From Margaritifera margaritifera (taxonomy: Eukaryota; Mollusca; Bivalvia; Unionida; Margaritiferidae): a stretch of DNA of 64,000 nucleotides. A model generated the notes under the pieces. It saw nothing but the letters and a program-made list of their open reading frames with translations. It made no database searches and had not been told where the DNA came from. The stretch lies in NCBI GenBank assembly GCA_029931535.1, contig JAQPZY010001244.1, forward strand, positions 1,288,501 to 1,352,500, given 5' to 3'. Positions 54,312-64,000 of this stretch are shown in pieces (position 1 is the first letter of the stretch; each line of letters opens with the position of its first letter). The position numbers and the translations under genes are program-made.

Positions 54312-57240
54312 CTGAGTTTGTTTAAAGCATTTCAGAGATACAAAAAATTGCCCTTGAAATTTAAATTGACTTTGTTTCGGAATTTTCATAGTCCTTGGTA
54401 AAGATGTTTATTTCACACATTTGAGAAATCTTTAGTGAAACCAGCAAGCATTCACAATGTCATCTAATGTTGAGAACTTTGTTTTTAAATCCTACCCAGG
54501 TAGGGTTAGAGTCTTTGAAAAAGGATGAGTTGCTCGAGTTTGCCAGATATTATGATCTTTCTGAAGCGAAAGCATCTTTAACAAAGCAAGAGATAAGGAA
54601 TATTTTCATTCAGTATTTGGTGGGAAAGGAAAGTTTGGATAATAGTGATTTGGGTTTGATTGGAAAGTCTGATTCTGATTTTGATTAAGCGAATAACAGC
54701 TAAAAATAACAGAAGGAATTGGAATTAAGAAAGCTTCAGCTTCAGAGAGAAATGATGGAAATGCAAATTCAGAAAGAAAAAGAAGAGAAGGAAATGCAGA
54801 TTCAGAGAAAGAGATAAGAGAGTGAGAGAGGAGAGGGAAATGAAGGAGAGGGAAATGCAGATTCAGAGAGAGAGAGACAGAGAGAGACAGAGAGAGAGAC
54901 AGAGAGAGAGAAGATACAGATGAAGAGAGAAGAAAGGGAAATGCAATATAGAATAAAAGAATTAAAACTGGCAAGCTGGGCACCCCCACCCCCCTTTTCA
55001 CACAAGTTCAGGTTTTGATGTTACCAGATTTATTAGGTTAGTACCCCCTTTTCAGGAAAAAGATGTAGATAAATATTTTCTTCACTTTGACAAAATTGCT
55101 GAAAACTTCAAATGGCACAGAGAGCATTGGACTTTGTTACTACAAAGTGTACTTATTGGGAGCTCGTGAAGTCTACACTTTGCTGTCGGTACAACAAAGT
55201 ACTCATTATGATGTGGTTAAGGAGTACATCTAAAAGGGTTATGAGTTGGTACCTGAGGCATATCAACAAAGGTTTAGGAATTGTATAAAAGAAACTGGAC
55301 AAACTCATGTCGAATTTGCAAGGGAAAAAAAAACAACTATTTGATAGGTGGTGCTTAGCCAAGAAGGTTGATCAGGATTACGAACATTAGAAACTTTGGA
55401 AAATGCTGCTCGCATGGCTGATGATTATTCCCTGACTCACAAAATGTCAGTTGTCAGTAAGTCTTCCTCTTAGCAGTTTTCTGGTAAAATAAAATCATCT
55501 CAGTCTCAAACGAGTACTTCTAAATTTCAAAACAGCACAACTGTTAGAAATCAAACATCTGATAAGAATGATCAGAAATCCTTATCTCTTTATGCGTGCA
55601 CCTAGTGTAAAAAGAAAGGGCACGTCATTTCTGACTGTTTCAATCAGGTTGAAAAAAAGCAGATTGATACTTTGTGAAAAATGGGGTCCTTATGAGAAAA
55701 TGAAGACCACCTGCGGTACCAGCTGGTGACGAGTGGTCAGTGAGCTTTCAAATTGTCGTTCTGATGTCACATCAGCAGGAAATTCTTAGTCTAGCCCATG
55801 CAACTCCCTTGGCTGGTCATTTAGGAGTCAATAAGACTTATCACAAGATCTTGAATCATTTTTATTGTCCGAAACTTAAAAGTGATGTTTCTAAATATTG
55901 TAGATCTTGTCAAACTTGTCAAAAGATAGGAACACCTAATCAGAAGATACCTAAGGCTAATATACAACCAATTCCAACATTTGACGAACCATTTAGCAGA
56001 ATAATGGTAGAATGTGTCAGTCACTTACCTAAGACCAAGTCAGTCAACCAATACTTGTTGACCATAATGTGTGCGTCCACAAGATTTCCAGAGGCAATTC
56101 CTTTGAGAAATATTAAAACTAAAACCATTGTGAAAGCTTTGGTAAAGTTTTTTTACTCTTGTTGGCCTTCCTAAATTTGTCCAGTTTTATGCATGAATTA
56201 GGTATTCACAGTTTAAATCTTCCGCCTATCACACTGAAAGTCAAGGGGCTTTGGAAAGATTTCATCCAACTTTGAAGAATATGATTCGGTCATATTACTT
56301 CAAAACAGGAAAAGATTGGGATGAGGATGTTCATTTACTGTTGTTTGCTGTTAGGGAATCAGTTCAAAAATCATTGGGTTTTAGTCCTTTTGAACTGGGT
56401 TTTGGACATACAGTCCGTGGACCATTGAAGTTATTGAAAGAGAAACTTCTTTCAAATGAAGATCCAGAGATTAATCTTCTTGACTATGTCTCTGATTTCA
56501 AATATAAATTGTCAAAGGCTTGTGAAGTAGCAAGAACTGATCTTCACTCTACTTAGTCAAAAATGAAATTAAGCTATAACAGAAATACACAGGAAAGGAA
56601 ATTTCAGCCTGGTGATAAAGTTCTGGCTGTCTTGTCCATACTTCAAAATCCCCATCGGGTTAAATTTTATGGTTCTTATACAGTTGAAAAGAAAGTAAAT
56701 GGCTTAAATTATATCCTTAACACAACTTCGAGGCGGAAACAGAAACAACTTTGTCACATAAATATGTTAAAGGGATAGTTTGACAGAGTTAATTATTGAA
56801 TCAATTTGGTTCTACCTATCCCACATAGTGAGGGTGTAAACGATGGAATACAATCTAACTGTAGTGATTCTGGTTTAACCAACCTTCGGAATTCAAAACT
56901 ATTAAACAATCTGGACCATAGATTGTCACATCTACAACAAAAGGAATGAACTAAAACAGCTATTACATGAATATGAGCACTTGTTTCCTGATGTTCCCTC
57001 ACGAACAAATAAAATGTATCATGGCGTCGACATTGTAGATTCTACACCTGTGAAACAGCATCCATACAGGATGCATCCTCTCAAACAATATTATTTGAAA
57101 AAAGAAATTCAGTATTTACTGGAGAATAATTTTATAGAACCAGGTAAAAGTAACTGGAGTTCACCATGTATTCTTGTGCCTAGGCCAGATAATACATTCC
57201 GCATGTGTACTGACAGGGATGAAATCAGTGGGGTTTTTTT
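54294..57240 (+). mobile_element. Ty3/gypsy-type retroelement, Gmr1-like order, truncated
   Basis: Gag (54467-55680) with a SAP-like start (LKKDELLEFARYYDLSEAKA), a capsid block (FIRLVPPFQEKDVDKYFLHF; ELVPEAYQQRFRN) and a zinc knuckle (CKKKGHVISDCFN). Protease is missing. Integrase follows (55740-56780): HHCC region HATPLAGHLGVNKTYH and CRSCQTCQ, then ASTRFPEAIPLR, ALERFHPTLKNMIRSYYFKT and QPGDKVLAVL. Only then comes the reverse-transcriptase start (56980-57240: STPVKQHPYRMHPLKQYYLK; SNWSSPCILVPRPDNTFRMC). Integrase before RT is the order of Gmr1-like elements. The catalytic Asp block of the RT and all RNase H sequence are absent. Many stops and a deletion of the second integrase Asp region near 56170. 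Confidence 0.85.
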
Positions 57241-57417
57241 TTCTTTCTTCAATTTGTACATCATTGTCTCTTCTGTCATAATTATTTTGTTTCACAGTAA
57301 AGCATATAATTTTAACTTTGCGTAAGGATATGTGTGTTATCCCATGTCTAATTATCGAAAACGTTTGTGCTGGGTTGCAGAAAAAGAAGCACTTGTTTTA
57401 TGTCTAATTTTCACTTC

Positions 57418-57587
<170 letters not shown>

Positions 57588-58796
57588 CTAAACTAAAGCA
57601 AAGGAAATTGATGATACTGTAGAATGGAAAGTCTTTCCGATAAAATATGCAGGCTGCAGCGATGATTTTCTTGGCAATATTTGTTATTTGCCTTAAAGAG
57701 AAACTAATTACAAACATAGCTAGCTATATGGATGGATGAATGGATGGATAGATTTTCTCTTGAACCCTTTTTTGTAACAAAATATCATCCTTTAATTAAA
57801 AGTACCCAGGTAATGTATCACATACAGTCACCTTTTTCAGAGACCACTAGTCTAGAGAGAGACCACAAATTGTTGTTATTTATTTGATTATTTTATACTT
57901 TTAATAGTAATGAGCTTGCATCAAAAGACCACTTCTCTTTAGAAACCGCTTTTTGGGGCTCTCGTATGTAGTCGTTCAAGACAGGTTACACTCTATATTT
58001 GAATCCTGTCCATCAGAATGTCTGATTTTAATTATCTAAGATAAGAAGCAATAATGCACTGTTGAGGCGGTCATTAAATCTATGACCATATCAAGGTTTT
58101 AGCAGTAAAGCAGAGCACGAGTTTAGAAAATAATGAATTCATGATGTGGTCCAAATTACAACAAAAGCGATGCACTTTATTGTTTAACCATTCGAGTCAA
58201 ACCTCTATAACTCTTAAAATATATGTAGGAAAACTTTTTCGATTCCCGTCAGAAAAGTATAGAAAGCAAAATATAACTGCTTATATGACTCGCCACTGGA
58301 AAACCACACCCTTTATGTTACATCTAGCCACCCCCACATCGCCACTACCACACCGACCCTTCCCATTACGGAACGTGACCCGGGGTCCCTAACCTAAAAT
58401 CCGTCACATATATTGTGTGTTCTCCAGCTATGATTGCATGTATAAAGCTTAGTCCAAAAATATTGAACAAATTTTCACCGAAATTTCAACTTTTGTTTAC
58501 TTAACCTCTTATCCCCTCCCAGGAACCCGGGGAAGGAGCTAAAATATCATACCCCTCTCGTAGATGGTTACCACAACCTATGTACTATGTTTGGTGAATT
58601 TCCACGCAGTGCTATAGAATTACCAGCTGACGGAGGATTCAGACAGATGAATGGACCCATGGACATACGAGGTGTGTGTGTAGGGGGGGGGGGGGGCGGG
58701 TACCACAATACCCCACGCTAAAGAATGGATATAAAAAGAGAGAGGGCACAGCATTTCAGAGTTTTTATTGTAATTTTTATATACAGTTTTGTAATA

Positions 58797-59227
58797 TTAA
58801 TCAGCTCGAATGAGATGTCCAGTGAACATCGTGAAATGACCATGATCGGCAGGAATTATGTTGCTTCCTTCATTAGCCTTGTGTCTGACCCACACATCTT
58901 CCCCTTCTTTCAGGTGCGTCGTAATAACATTGCTTCCCAATGTCCAATAGCCATTGTCACCAGTTTTGACGCGACCAATAGCATTGCCTTCCTTAACAAG
59001 CTCAGTAGATATCCACATGGCAGCAGCTCCCTGGAGGATCGAAAAGGAGAATTTGTATGTCCCGGAAACGGGCGCCCTGAAGTGACCATGTCTTGCGTCA
59101 TATCCGCCACCGACATTTGTAATCACTTTGTCAAAAATGATGGGAGCTTCTATTCCAAGGTTGGAAATATCTGTTGTTAGAGTCGCAGAGAATGCCACAA
59201 CTCCGGATTTTGGACACTGGCACAATG
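58797..59227 (-). CDS. C1q-domain protein 5, exon 2 (C1q domain)
   Basis: The acceptor is TTTTTTAACAG at 59228-59229. The exon begins with a C-x-C motif (LCQCPKSG) and encodes a complete C1q domain: FDKVITNVGGGYDARHGHF, APVSGTYKFSFSILQG, VIPADHGHF-like loop (read as IIPADHGHFTMF) and TGHLIRAD. Joined with exon 1 (59869-60076) it gives a 212-residue secreted protein. It most resembles protein 3 (ARHG and FDKVI blocks). A minus-strand AATAAA about 30 nt beyond the stop (near 58765) is a good poly(A) signal. Family role as in protein 1. Confidence 0.9.
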
Positions 59228-59868
59228 CTGTTAAAAAATTAAAACATTTTATTTTATAGGTTTTTTTCTTGTTAGGAAGTAACATATGAAAACTAAGACT
59301 GAAGAAAGAGGACATTTGCAGAACTTTTGATGGAGTATCTCTATTTGAGTGGTTGTGACTTTTTGATCAAGATACATTAATATGATACTTTAGAACGAGA
59401 GATTTTGACTAATTTAAGAATCTTTTACCTTGATATCTCTATTTTAGAACATATAAATCTACCTTTACTGCAACTTTGATGCAAATAAAAAAATTAAAAC
59501 TCTATAGGGCAAAATCAGAGAAACATCCAATCTCTGATATGTAAATAAAGATTATACAGGTTGTTTCACAGAATGTTTTGTTGTAGTCTTTGTTTTGTTG
59601 CTGCTGTAGTTATTCTTCTTATTGGCAGCCTGGGTTGGCTGCCTCAGCGTGTCCTTTGTAAAGGCATTTAGCTCCCATTTCCTCGGCATGATATAGCCAA
59701 TAATGTGTTCAAAGTGCCGTTAAAACCAACAAAAACCAACAAAAATCTTCTTCCTCTTCTCGTTATAATTTGGGGTTTTTGTTGTTGTTTTTTTTTTTTC
59801 GTTTTGCTTCGATATTGTTTTACGCGTCTCATTGCATGTAATGATTTACATAAACTTTATTTACTCAC

Positions 59869-60076
59869 ATGACTGGTGACGTGATTTCAAGGCCTGTAAA
59901 TCGTTCTTTAGAGTCTGAATCTCCACTTCAAGTTCGGAACGCAGCCTCTTCTCGTCTGTAATTAATCTGAGAAGCGATGAAAATGAATCAGGGCCGCCAT
60001 TTCCGTCAAACAAAAACCCTGAAGAAAGTTTGCAGACGAAAAGCGTCAAAAGCAGACGCAACAATTTAGCCGCCAT
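59869..60076 (-). CDS. C1q-domain protein 5, exon 1 (signal peptide + coiled coil)
   Basis: The ATG at 60076 opens MAAKLLRLLLTLFVCKLSSG, a signal peptide. A short linker then leads to the coiled coil SLLRLITDEKRLRSELEVEI and QTLKNDLQALKSR. The donor T|GTGAGT at 59868 is phase 1. The intron (about 640 bp) holds a molluscan dispersed-repeat tail near 59630-59745. Confidence 0.86.
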
Positions 60077-60424
60077 TTTCTATGCCAAATGAATTGCTAT
60101 GACCAAATCTTAATCGTATCGTAGAGTCAGAGATAATTTCATGGCCAACATTTATTCTTATCTTGGGGTCATACAAAGGAACAACGTGTCACTTTGAGAA
60201 TTTCAAGTCAGTCTTTCACACCACGAGGCCAGCCATGTGGTAGCACTGACAAGGCCCTTTCAGTTATAAAGATAAGATGTCCTAATCCGACAGACGAGTG
60301 GATATCGTCTACTTATGTCTATCACAGGAAAAAATGTCTATATGAAATCAATCATTTACTCTGTCTCTCTATATACCCACCCACCCGTTCATCCATCCAT
60401 CTATCTAGCTCCATCTAGGCATCA

Positions 60425-61045
60425 ATGAATCTATCTATCTATCCGCCTGTCTGCCTATCTATCAATTACTCGTTGCGTCTGTTAATATTTTATTAGATGC
60501 CTGTCTGTCTATCTATCTATTAGTCGTACCGTCTGTTAATGTTTTATTTGATGCCTGTCTGTCTATATATCTATTAGTCGTACCGTCTGTTAATGTGTTA
60601 TTAGATGCCTGTCTTACTATCTATCTATTAGTCGTACTGTCTGTTAATGTTTTATTAGATGCCTGTCTGTCTATCAATCTATTAGTCGTACCGTCTGTTA
60701 CTATTTTATTAGATGCCTGTCTGTCTATCTATCTATTAGTTGTACCGTCTGCTAATATTTTATTAGATGCCTGTCTGTCTATCTATCTATAAGTCATACC
60801 GTACTGTCTGTTAATATTGTATTAGACGCCTGTCTGTCTATCTATCTATTAGTCATACCGTACTGTCTGTTAATATTTTATTAGATGCCTGTCTGTCTAT
60901 CTATCTATTAGTCTTACCGTCTGTTAATATTTTATTAGATGCCTGTCTATATATCTATTAGTCGTACCGTCTGTTAATATTTTATTAGATGCCTGTCTGT
61001 CTATCTATCTATTAGTCGTACCGTCTGTTAATATTTTATTACATG
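60425..61045. repeat. Tandem repeat, about 54-60-bp unit, about 11 copies
   Basis: Units contain CGTACCGTCTGTTAATATTT, then TATTAGATGCCTGTCTGTCT and a variable (CTAT)n tail, which makes unit length vary. The ORF inside is a repeat translation. Confidence 0.93.
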
Positions 61046-61461
61046 CGAAGAGGCAAAAATCAGTGCTAATTAAAAGGTTCCAATACTTGTGTTCATACTT
61101 CTGGTCATATGCATACGCATACCCGGATGTTGATAAACAACATTAACAACCATACCACCACCAAACAATGCCAAACATTTTTGGCCGAAACATCAAATGT
61201 GCCAATATGGGAAAAATAAGGCAAATTAACGTCAATTCCAGGAAAGTGACCTGACCTGTTTCAGAAGATTTCGAGTGCATTTAGTCAATTTAGCGTCATC
61301 ACTTATCAAAATCGGTACAGTATATTTTGGACTGGAGTGTCTGTGAATAACACATGTGTGAGTATGAATCGTGACACCTTCCGCATTTCAAAGTGTGATG
61401 TTGCCAACATTCTTCAACCTTCAAGTTAATGGACCTAATATTTACACAGTTAAAAAGTTAA

Positions 61462-61538
<77 letters not shown>

Positions 61539-61658
61539 GTGTGTGTGTGCGTGTGTGAAGAAGATGATGATAATAATGAAATAATGATGATGATGATGAC
61601 GACGAGGAAACTTATTGGGAAGATGTATTGCATAGATGCATAGTTACTGATTCTTTTT

Positions 61659-61710
<52 letters not shown>

Positions 61711-61871
61711 GATGATGATAATAATGATGATGGTGATGACGAGGAAACTTATTGGGAAGATGTATTGTATAGATGCATGGTTACTGATTCACTTTTACGT
61801 CGAAGCAGAACGTGAAAAGTCATATATTCATAAAAGATTCGATTTTTTTCTGCATAATTAAACTCATTACG

Positions 61872-61904
<33 letters not shown>

Positions 61905-62891
61905 TGTAATTGAATTAGTTAATATTATACAAGCCACTATTTATTCATGCATCCACAAGACTAAATTTTTTGGTCGTTTCTATTGGCGGAAAACAAGAAT
62001 TCAAGCCTTTTTTTTCCCCTTACTCTCTCTCTTCTACGGCTAGTTGGAATTGTCCTTTCCAGACGTATTCAATTCGCACATGCAGTTAGTCATTTCTTTC
62101 TCTCTTCACTCTTATTTGATATTTATTTACTGCTATCGATTGCGTCGATCTTTATTTATTGCTATTGATTATATCGATCTTTATTTATTGCTATTGATTA
62201 TATTGATCTTTATTTATTGCTATTGATTATATCGATCTTTATTTATTGCTATTGATTATATTGATCTTTATTTATTGCTATTTATTACATCGATTTTTAT
62301 TTATTGTTATTGATTACATCGATTCTTAATGCTTATGATTACATCATTCATACAAGTTCTCTCATGACTGATATTAACTACTCTCATATCCACAGATGTT
62401 GGCATTATGTTTTTTTGGGTGATGACTCACCTTAATAACTAAAGGGCATGCTAACTAATAAGGTCTAATCATTATTCCTACATGAGTGAATGATTACGAT
62501 TATTTTTATTAAAATTAATTCATTTTAATTTTTTTTTATTTGCAAAATAATATACTAGTAATACATTTTATTTTACTTAGGTGGTTCGAGATTCGTAATA
62601 TTATTGCAAGTTTCCCTTTCCCACAACTTATATACAAACACTTTTTGGATTACAAGTGTTTGGAACCCAAACTATTGCACACGAAAACAATGACATATGC
62701 TCAGTTCGGTAAGGTTTGTGTGTAAGGGTCAGAAAACTGACACAATCGTGGGTCAGGAGAGATTATACGTAAATAGCATCACAGAAGTTTCCTCTCAAAC
62801 TTTATCATCACACATTCTTTATTCTAATTCATGATGATTATTAAGTTTTACTATAGACAATCGTGTATTTTTTTGTTTTTTTTGTTGTTAA

Positions 62892-62933
<42 letters not shown>

Positions 62934-64000
62934 AGTAAAAGAAACATGTGATGGGTTTCAATCTTGTAACAGTAATTTCCCAAACTGCAAAATCTGAATT
63001 TCACTGAGATCAAGTCTCATGTCTGATGCTATATAATGTAACCTGCATAATTTAGCAATTTTACGAAGTCCAATTTTAAGGTTCACCTATTATAATACAT
63101 AAAACAAATTTTGAAATCTAAATCCCCATTAATTTTTTTTAATAGTTTATTTCCGTCGTTATTTTTTTTAAAACTTGCCCCTTGCGTTCTTGTTGTTACA
63201 GCCCGCGGTTTTATTTTATTTTTAAGGTTATTGCAAAGTCTCAATGCTCCACACTGGAATAATTGATTCTCGGAATCATTTGTTTAAACATTATTTATTC
63301 ATCTGTGAAACAATGTTTTAACAACTTATACAAGTGTAGGCATCCAGAAAAGACCTAGCAAACGACCTACAGTATGATGAATGGCCAACCCCTTACAATT
63401 GCGCTTGATAGAACTCTGGACGGCAGAGGTGCAAAGAGAATGCGTTACCACTATGCTATCCAGGTCCCCCATCGTCATCTGAATTTCTCCTAAAGATTTT
63501 CTGAATATTCTGTTTTTACAGTTTTTGGCGGTAAAATTTGCATCATTAGTTATTTGCTCCGCCCTCTCCCTCCTCCCCTTTCCAAAGTCTACAAAAATAT
63601 GAAATATTCTTGAGCGATAAATTGGCATATACTGAAACCATGATTATCCATGAATTAAATGCTTTTGTGCCCGAATTTAAACGTGTGTGATTTCCTAATA
63701 GAAATTGGACACATGAAGTCTTGAGGCGAAATGAGATAAAACTTTTAATTTTTTACCCACGCGAAAAATAATTTTAACCACCTCGTCCCTGGCCTAGGGG
63801 CGACCTGGCGGTGCAGCGAGAATAGATGACAGTTGGATATCAATTAGTATACATACATTTGATGATTAATGTACTAATGTATTATCAATAAACTTTTTCC
63901 ATTTATATTTGTACCCAAGGCCAAGATTGCCAAATAACATTTGACTAAACTATAGCAATTTTTATATGTTACTTATTACATATATTTAAATGTAAATTGA
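61046..64000. other. Non-genic repeat-rich end of the window
   Basis: No gene is supported. It holds (TA)n 61466-61537; a direct duplication of about 125 bp (61538-61660 and 61675-61800) with GAGGAAACTTATTGGGAAGA in both; (ATA)n near 61877-61903; a tandem repeat of about 29 bp at 62120-62340 (TTTATTTATTGCTATTGATT); and (ATT)n near 62891-62931. An ORF at 63326-63628 (minus) has no recognisable domain. Confidence 0.65.

Noticed and set aside
54606..55001. Ser/Leu-rich ORF on the minus strand
   Set aside because: Antisense shadow of the GA-rich Gag region of the gypsy-type element.
60425..61045. CRISPR-like regular array at the C1q gene 5 flank
   Set aside because: Simple tandem repeat with (CTAT)n length variation and no unique spacers.
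63326..63628. 100-codon minus-strand ORF
   Set aside because: No recognisable domain, and no intron or signal peptide pattern shared with the C1q genes.

Overview
The window is animal nuclear DNA, most likely from a mollusc and probably a bivalve. The host genes are small, secreted, two-exon C1q-domain proteins in a tandem array. The rest is AT-rich, full of (TA)n, (GA)n and (CA)n microsatellites, tRNA-derived SINEs and molluscan dispersed repeats. The C1q array and the repeat types support the lineage, but no gene here fixes the species.

Host genes. Five C1q-domain genes lie on the minus strand: 3047-4461, 5992-7813, 12400-34817, 50850-53132 and 58797-60076. Each has exon 1 (signal peptide plus a short coiled coil), one phase-1 intron, and exon 2 (a C-x-C motif followed by the whole C1q domain). 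In all five the splice sites join the exons into one open frame of 205-224 residues. Their products are probably secreted trimeric lectin-like recognition proteins of innate immunity.

First virus-like element, 13048-34207. A complete but decayed Polinton/Maverick (adintovirus-type) element sits inside the intron of the third C1q gene. It has terminal inverted repeats beginning AGT and a perfect 6-bp target duplication, TTCCTT. It carries protein-primed DNA polymerase B, integrase with a chromodomain-like tail, packaging ATPase, major capsid protein, penton, adenain-like protease, several small conserved virion-type genes, a BIR-domain gene and a CCHC-knuckle gene. Almost all are broken by stops, frameshifts and deletions. 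Its outer genes are unusual. At both ends, short unknown ORFs are followed by a canonical histone mRNA stem-loop and a U7-complementary purine element, and the left pair is divergent from a CCAAT/TGACGTCA/TATA promoter. A 5'-truncated LINE (29257-31343, 11-bp target duplication) later split the promoter of one outer gene from its start codon.

Second virus-like element, about 40975-47640. This is a different, more GC-rich relic. It holds a minus-strand gene resembling the PolB plus superfamily-1 helicase fusion proteins of Polinton-like elements, a plus-strand packaging ATPase, an intact 246-codon ORF of unknown function, a penton-like gene and a small helical gene. No ends or target duplication were found.

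Other mobile DNA. A truncated Ty3/gypsy-type retroelement (about 53590-57240) has a tRNA-Pro-type primer site and integrase upstream of reverse transcriptase, the Gmr1-like order. There is also a LINE reverse-transcriptase fragment at 48770-49330, a nested inverted SINE pair at 49.6-50.3 kb, two Penelope-like repeat copies, and a satellite of roughly 150-bp units at 8480-10590.
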